A DNA stretch of 26,756 nucleotides from CAYYYJ01 sp964476045. Its GTDB lineage: Archaea > Aenigmatarchaeota > Aenigmatarchaeia > QMZP01 > JACQNV01. A program made the position numbers and the translations under genes. This document shows positions 23,332 to 26,756 of this stretch, one piece after another (the first letter of the stretch is position 1; every line of letters begins with the position of its first letter). The stretch is from NCBI GenBank assembly GCA_964476045.1, contig CAYYYJ010000011.1, positions 1 through 26,756 of the forward strand. Direction: 5' to 3'. The notes below the pieces were generated by a model. It saw only the letters and a list, made by a program, of their open reading frames with translations. It was not told the origin of the DNA and did no database searches.

Positions 23332-23381
23332 ATCCTCGAGATTATCTTAGTATTAATGTTTTTATACTACAATAGTCCTAT
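23332..23381. promoter_or_regulatory. Divergent promoter between the two arms of the pilin-like island
   Basis: This 50-bp spacer holds one central element, TTTTTATAC on the plus strand (about 23357-23365), which reads GTATAAAAA on the minus. It lies about 17-25 bases before the ATG at 23382 and about 26-34 before the ATG at 23331. A single TATA-like core may therefore serve both directions, with leaderless transcription of the plus arm. Confidence 0.42.
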
Positions 23382-23840
23382 ATGAAAGGTTTTGCCGTCT
23401 CTCCAATCATCTTTATCGGGCTCTTCATAATCACAGCTTTGATGCTCATATCGTTCTCTGATCTCGACAGAAAACTCACAGACGGAATAACTAAAATCTC
23501 CTCGCTTAAAAAACTGGAAGCAGAATATCTTCTCAATAAAACATCTGCTGAAAATCTTTTGCATCTGCACTCTGTTTTCGGTCTAAACGGATCGTCTACA
23601 GAAGCCCAGCTAAAAGCCAATATTAGCAGGCTAGTCGGCGAGCCTATTGATATTGTATCCTGCAGCCCAACTTACTTTACAACAAGAATGGTAAAAAACT
23701 TCTATAGGACAGATGGACCAGCTTCAATAAACAGGACCTATTCAATTATAAAAAACATAACCTGTATAGATGTGGCTGCCTTGAACGTCTCCCGCCCATT
23801 ATCTGTTTCCTGCAGTTCAGCCGCCTTCTCGTGCGCATGA
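23382..23840 (+). CDS. Archaeal pilin-like protein (AVSP type)
   Basis: This 152-aa protein has N-terminus MKGFAVSPIIFIGLFIITAL, matching the archaeal pilin/archaellin N-terminal form in which a basic residue and Gly precede AVSP and a long hydrophobic helix (cut KG|F, helix about 5-25). The exterior part is helical near the membrane (DLDRKLTDGITKISSLKKLEAEYLL), then carries NKT, NGS, NIS, NRT, NIT and NVS sequons and four or five Cys, including a closing CSSAAFSCA. It begins the rightward arm, directly after the shared promoter core. A major or minor subunit role cannot be told. Confidence 0.76.
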   Translation: MKGFAVSPIIFIGLFIITALMLISFSDLDRKLTDGITKISSLKKLEAEYLLNKTSAENLLHLHSVFGLNGSSTEAQLKANISRLVGEPIDIVSCSPTYFTTRMVKNFYRTDGPASINRTYSIIKNITCIDVAALNVSRPLSVSCSSAAFSCA

Positions 23841-23866
23841 TATAGACCCCAAGATATACTCAAAAA

Positions 23867-23876
23867 GCTTATAAAT
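23867..23876 (+). promoter_or_regulatory. TATA box of the 74-aa pilin gene
   Basis: GCTTATAAAT ends 20 bases before the ATG at 23897, with the TTATAAAT core starting 28 bases before it. This predicts a leaderless transcript and independent, possibly strong expression of the smallest pilin. Confidence 0.5.
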
Positions 23877-23896
23877 CCATACTATATATTCTACTT

Positions 23897-24121
23897 ATGA
23901 AAGGCATAGAAGGCATGGCGCTTCAGTATATAGTGCTGATAGTCGTTGCAGCTATTGTTGTTGGTGCTGTTTTTACAATAATAACAACATTCACAAACAC
24001 AGCCGGGTCCCAAGCAAAAACCCTTAACCAAACAGTCTCAACCGGTTTTAACGCATCCACTGCAAAAGCATGCACAGGCTTCGGTGGCACCTGGAACTCT
24101 ACAACAAACACTTGTACATAG
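23897..24121 (+). CDS. Small 74-aa pilin-like protein
   Basis: Residues MKGIEGMALQYIVLIVVAAI are a class III signal: a basic leader, GIEG with a probable cut after Gly6 (or Gly3), then a long hydrophobic helix (about 8-32). The mature part is only about 68 residues, mostly the helix plus a short Ser/Thr/Asn-rich tail with NQT, NAS and NST sequons and two Cys (CTGFGGTWNSTTNTC), which may close a loop. Short pilins of this shape often form the filament core in archaea. Its own TATA box sets it apart from its neighbours, consistent with a major-subunit role (inference). Confidence 0.78.
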   Translation: MKGIEGMALQYIVLIVVAAIVVGAVFTIITTFTNTAGSQAKTLNQTVSTGFNASTAKACTGFGGTWNSTTNTCT

Positions 24122-24169
24122 GCAATAGGCTAAAACCCTATCGAATTGATTTCTTGACTTTTTTCTATT

Positions 24170-24628
24170 ATGCATGGTATAGAGAGTATCCCGTTAACCT
24201 TGATCGCTGTTTCCCTACTAATTATAATAGTAGCCTATGTGGGTTTTACTCAAGTAAACGTCTTCTTGGATTTCAACACTAAACGCATGTTTAAAGAGGA
24301 GATGGCTTCCTTTGTCGAGAATATGAAGTTAATCAAAGCCGCCGGCGGCCAGAACACGTTTTCCACCAAAACAATAAAAATTCCATCAGGAGGCTACACA
24401 TTCAATCTGGATCTCACAGATGACGTTGTGTATGGAAACCTCTCAGGCGAGATATACAACCTCAGTTTGAAGCAGATTTCGATCAATCTGACAGCTTTCC
24501 GGCCACTCGAATCTGGCGTCATTAGAGATGGGATAGCCACACTAGGAGGCCAGGACTTCAAAATAGTTCTGCATTACGGGGATCTCGCAGACTTGGAGAT
24601 CAAGAATTTGACTTTGACATTTGAGTGA
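24170..24628 (+). CDS. Pilin-like protein, 152 aa
   Basis: The N-terminus MHGIESIPLTLIAVSLLIII resembles MKGIEG of the previous gene, with a probable cut HG|I and Glu at +2, then a hydrophobic helix (about 8-27). A helix (NTKRMFKEEMASFVENMKLIKAAGG) leads into a beta-rich exterior domain with NLS, NLT and NLT sequons and no Cys. The 48-bp gap before it has a small stem (ATAGG and CCTAT, 24126-24142) and a T-run, but no clear TATA box, so it is probably co-transcribed with the 74-aa gene. The next gene starts 4 bases after its stop. Confidence 0.75.
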   Translation: MHGIESIPLTLIAVSLLIIIVAYVGFTQVNVFLDFNTKRMFKEEMASFVENMKLIKAAGGQNTFSTKTIKIPSGGYTFNLDLTDDVVYGNLSGEIYNLSLKQISINLTAFRPLESGVIRDGIATLGGQDFKIVLHYGDLADLEIKNLTLTFE

Positions 24629-24632
24629 TGTT

Positions 24633-25613
24633 ATGAAAAAGAAAATCGTGTGTTTTGCATTATTTTTGATATTCTTATTGATTATAGTGTCAGGATGTAC
24701 CAAAAATCAGGAAATTTCTTATAACCAGACGGAATCAAAACATGAAAAAGCATTGCCAATCAAAACTCCATTAGCAGAAAAGCTAGAAAAAATGGGCGAT
24801 TTGGATGCCAATTCACTAGCCATTTTTAATAACATTATCTATGTAGGTGCACAAGACGGGATATATCAAATAGAGAAAGACAGAATAGAGCCTTCTGATA
24901 CAACTCTAGGCACAATAACGTCTTTTGCAATTTACAACAACAACTTCTATGCCGGGGGCAATAAAGGCATATTTGTATTAAACGGAAGTAAATGGGTGAA
25001 TGCTTCAAAGCCTCCAGATGTCAGAAGTGATTATGGGGACGTTGTTTGGCAAATATTAAATCATGAAAATGTTCTATACGCAATCAAAGGCGAGATTTTC
25101 AAAGGTGGCAAATTATTCAGATTAATTGAAGGCGAATGGGTAAATGTATCAGACAGAACATTTTATAAAGCGATGTTTTACAAAAGCAATCTTTATGCCG
25201 GCGGATATCAGGGAGTTCACACACTTAAAAATAATGAATGGGTTCAAATATCAACTGGAGATTCAGCTTTAGTCAGCGATTTTGTAGAATACAGAGACCA
25301 GTTATATGTCAGTGTGCAAGACAAAGTTTTTAAACTGCGCGAAGACCAGCTAATTCCAATAAGCTCTTTATACTCTCCGCCATCTGGCTATAAATTCGGT
25401 ATACATGATAACAGACTCTATATTACTACCAGTGATGGTATACAAGTGATTTTATCTGACAATGTCTGGGTTTTATTGAAGCAGGGCATATACCCAAGGG
25501 ATTACCTATCATATAACAATGAATTATATTTAGCAACTGAAGATGGTGTGTTCAAATATCGTCCGGACGAGAGAATCTTTAATTCGGTGATCGTAGGCGG
25601 CAGTATTTCTTAG
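24633..25613 (+). CDS. Beta-propeller lipoprotein
   Basis: This is a 327-residue protein from the ATG at 24633; a TTG at 24621 would overlap the previous gene and is less likely. A hydrophobic run and VSGC with Cys22 give a lipoprotein signal. The mature part holds about six repeats of a pattern in which a strand (NNIIYVGAQDGIYQI, NNNFYAGGNKGIFVL, KSNLYAGGYQGVHTL, NNELYLATEDGVFKY) is followed by a W-V-containing strand (SKWVNAS, GEWVNVS, NEWVQIS). This is typical of propeller blades of the kelch / sensor-propeller kind, so a six- or seven-bladed propeller outside the cell is expected. It is translationally coupled to the last pilin-like gene, so it may be a pilus tip, anchor or binding component (inference). 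Confidence 0.8.
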   Translation: MKKKIVCFALFLIFLLIIVSGCTKNQEISYNQTESKHEKALPIKTPLAEKLEKMGDLDANSLAIFNNIIYVGAQDGIYQIEKDRIEPSDTTLGTITSFAIYNNNFYAGGNKGIFVLNGSKWVNASKPPDVRSDYGDVVWQILNHENVLYAIKGEIFKGGKLFRLIEGEWVNVSDRTFYKAMFYKSNLYAGGYQGVHTLKNNEWVQISTGDSALVSDFVEYRDQLYVSVQDKVFKLREDQLIPISSLYSPPSGYKFGIHDNRLYITTSDGIQVILSDNVWVLLKQGIYPRDYLSYNNELYLATEDGVFKYRPDERIFNSVIVGGSIS

Positions 25614-25657
25614 CTCTAATCGCTTGTCAAGTTTGCATATATTTTCTATACAGAGCC

Positions 25658-25665
25658 TTTATAAA
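25658..25665 (+). promoter_or_regulatory. TATA box of the small membrane-protein pair
   Basis: TTTATAAA lies 21-28 bases before the ATG at 25686, predicting a leaderless transcript covering the 55-aa and 112-aa genes. Confidence 0.5.
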
Positions 25666-25685
25666 CCTTACTGCCAATTCTTAAT

Positions 25686-25853
25686 ATGGCCCTATTCAAA
25701 AAACAAAAAATGACTCCAGAGCTCAAAAAGAAAAACAGGAGAAACGCCAAAATGTTGATAATCTTGGGTGTAATATTCCTGATAACCCCTCTCCTGCCAC
25801 TCGGAGTGATCAACATACTAGTCGGAATAGCACTATACAAGAAATCCAAATGA
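25686..25853 (+). CDS. 55-aa basic single-helix membrane protein
   Basis: This short gene has a clear TATA box at leaderless distance. The protein has a strongly basic N-terminal half (MALFKKQKMTPELKKKNRR), one long hydrophobic stretch with a Pro kink (about 22-50, LIILGVIFLITPLLPLGVIN) and a basic end (YKKSK). The stop overlaps the ATG of the next gene as ATGA (25850-25853), so both should be made together. No family is recognised. It could be a small subunit of the following membrane protein. Confidence 0.68.
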   Translation: MALFKKQKMTPELKKKNRRNAKMLIILGVIFLITPLLPLGVINILVGIALYKKSK

Positions 25854-26188
25854 AAAAACCCTATTCAATCACCGGAGGCTGCGTATCCTGGATTATTTTC
25901 AATATAGGCAGTTTTTTTATTTTCGAAAGGTTATTTTTAGGGATCATTCTGATTTCTATCTCATTGGTTTCTTTCATCTACATCCTAAAACTGTCGAAAA
26001 AACCCAAAGACAGGACAAACCAAATTTTCTGGTATCTGGCGCCTTTTGTCTTTGGGCTCTGGGGAGGAATAGCAGGCTTTTTCTGCATGAGAAAAAGAAA
26101 CCCGCAATTAGCAGAGAATTTGATTATACTCGGTTTGCTGACATTGGTTGTATCGGCATTAACGTATTTCCTGCTAACCAGAATTTAA
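25850..26188 (+). CDS. 112-aa membrane protein with four helices, unrecognised
   Basis: Four hydrophobic segments are visible (about 8-25, 28-46, 60-80 and 90-110), with a basic cytosolic loop KLSKKPKDR between the second and third and MRKRNPQ between the third and fourth. The charge pattern places both loops inside. The third segment contains FGLWGGIAGFFCMRKRNP, a Gly-rich stretch seen in many small archaeal and bacterial membrane proteins of unknown role. It overlaps the 55-aa gene by 4 bases. Function is unknown. Confidence 0.66.
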   Translation: MKKPYSITGGCVSWIIFNIGSFFIFERLFLGIILISISLVSFIYILKLSKKPKDRTNQIFWYLAPFVFGLWGGIAGFFCMRKRNPQLAENLIILGLLTLVVSALTYFLLTRI

Positions 26189-26402
26189 TTAGTGGATTTC
26201 GCTTGAAGCAGTCTTGGACATTTCTCTACATCTATTTTTTAAGCCTCCCCATCGTTATCTCCGCTATTTTATTTAGCGCAAGCTGTTTTCTGGTGTGCTC
26301 AATGAATTCTGTCATGCATATATGATTACATATGCTGCGGAAACAAATAAATATTTTAATTTTCTGGAACTATGCAAGAAATGATTAAAGTCTTTCAAGC
26401 AA
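26189..26402. other. Gene-free stretch
   Basis: No open frame with a credible start or conserved motif was seen in these 214 bases on either strand. It contains a weak stem CGCTA ... TAGCG (around 26263-26279) and an inverted repeat GCATAT (26316-26321) / ATATGC (26330-26335), the latter followed by a very AT-rich tract (about 26345-26363). It separates the rightward membrane genes from leftward genes and may hold transcription stops for both. Confidence 0.45.
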
Positions 26403-26576
26403 TTACCAATGTTTCCTTATATTATCTAAGCCTTCAAGATAATCATCAAAATCTAGATTGCTTTTAATTCCGAATCTGCTTAGAATAACTATCATCTCGC
26501 TTATAGAAGTTCCTGCTAACTCAGCTGCTTTTCCTATTGACACTTTGCCATTTTTGTAATTTTCTATAGCCATCAT
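26403..26576 (-). CDS. Short UPF0175-family antitoxin-like protein
   Basis: This is a 57-aa protein on the minus strand from the tandem ATGATG at 26571-26576. Its core, IENYKNGKVSIGKAAELAGTS then SEMIVILSRFGI, matches the UPF0175 family (HTH-like proteins, often antitoxins of PIN-like toxins); the family form is LYkeGkiSlgkAAElAGls...LLkerGI. Usual members have 75-100 aa. The N-terminal part before the helix is missing, and no in-frame start lies upstream before the preceding gene's end, so it may be N-terminally truncated. No toxin gene lies downstream within the 200 bases that follow, so a partner, if any, is upstream. Confidence 0.62.
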   Translation of the reverse strand: MMAIENYKNGKVSIGKAAELAGTSISEMIVILSRFGIKSNLDFDDYLEGLDNIRKHW

Positions 26577-26601
26577 AAGCGTTTTCCCATGAATACATGG
26601 T

Positions 26602-26756
26602 TCACCTTTTCCTGGGTGTAGGGTTCCGCGAAAGTGTTGAGTTCTGGGTTTTGAGTGCTGGGTTGTCTTTTTTCAATACTGGATTCTCTTTCTTTAGAAT
26701 CGGGTTCTGGGCTACGAGTTTTGGACTATCTTTCTTCAGCACTGGATTATCCTTCT
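26602..26756 (-). CDS. C-terminal end of a lysine-rich heptapeptide-repeat protein (partial)
   Basis: An open minus-strand frame enters from the right edge and stops at TGA (26602-26604), showing 50 residues. They form about six tandem heptads with consensus K-[DE]-N-P-x-L-K (for example KDNPVLK, KENPVLK and KDNPALK) and a basic end (RNPTPRKR). Equivalent codons differ synonymously between units, so the repeat is kept at protein level. Such a Pro/Lys-rich tail is probably disordered and may bind nucleic acid or partners. The start, and any N-terminal domain, lie outside the window. The UPF0175-like gene starts 25 bases later on the same strand. Confidence 0.6.
   Translation of the reverse strand, partial: KDNPVLKKDSPKLVAQNPILKKENPVLKKDNPALKTQNSTLSRNPTPRKR

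Noticed and set aside
25646..25849. Minus-strand open frame of 67 codons opposite the 55-aa membrane gene
   Set aside because: The plus strand has a TATA box at leaderless distance and an ATGA link to the next gene, so the minus frame is the shadow.

Overview
The window looks like chromosomal DNA of an uncultivated, AT-rich archaeon. Supporting signs are TATA-like boxes about 25-30 bases before many starts (several transcripts probably leaderless), short GGAGG or GGTG ribosome sites, many genes overlapping by ATGA, archaeal class III (type IV pilin) signal peptides, archaeal lipoboxes and an archaeal COG1412-type PIN protein. The large LamG and Cys-rich surface proteins and many small membrane genes suggest a DPANN-type lineage (Woesearchaeota/Pacearchaeota/Aenigmarchaeota-like), but this is inference from gene style; no rRNA or other marker gene is present.

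Layout. 1-196: two copies of an 18-bp dyad and the promoter of a membrane pyrophosphatase. 197-4391: central metabolism, with a K+-independent H+-pumping pyrophosphatase, an MtnA-type methylthioribose-1-phosphate isomerase and, convergent to it, an adenine-type methylthioadenosine phosphorylase followed by a small HxxxCxxC zinc-finger protein. 4457-12900: surface proteins. A lipoprotein with two LamG domains and a C-terminal M64-like metalloprotease is followed 3 bases later by a second double-LamG membrane-anchored protein. Then come a PIN nuclease and a TPR-like protein on the minus strand, a remnant of a CGDGxC cysteine-rich gene, and a type I membrane protein with CARDB-like domains.

12996-21373: envelope glycan and membrane genes. 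A processive GT2 synthase and an unrecognised 211-aa gene preceded by a perfect hairpin lead into a close-packed six-gene run: thioredoxin-fold membrane protein, GT39-like GT-C enzyme, larger GT-C-like membrane protein, ALG5/DPM1-like GT2, PsbP-like lipoprotein and RDD membrane protein. The many N-x-S/T sequons in the surface proteins make them plausible substrates of this glycosylation machinery (inference). 21421-22079: a membrane/coiled-coil protein overlapping a 37-aa coiled-coil gene.

22076-25613: a compact island of six small pilin-like proteins, three on each strand, diverging from a 50-bp promoter region. The rightward arm runs into a beta-propeller lipoprotein. No pilus ATPase, TadC-like platform or prepilin peptidase is in the window, so these probably use machinery encoded elsewhere or form a specialised minor-pilin complex. 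25686-26188: two overlapping small membrane proteins. 26189-26756: a gene-free stretch, a short UPF0175-family antitoxin-like gene, and the C-terminal end of a minus-strand protein made of lysine-rich heptapeptide repeats that runs off the window. No rRNA, tRNA, CRISPR array or insertion sequence was found.
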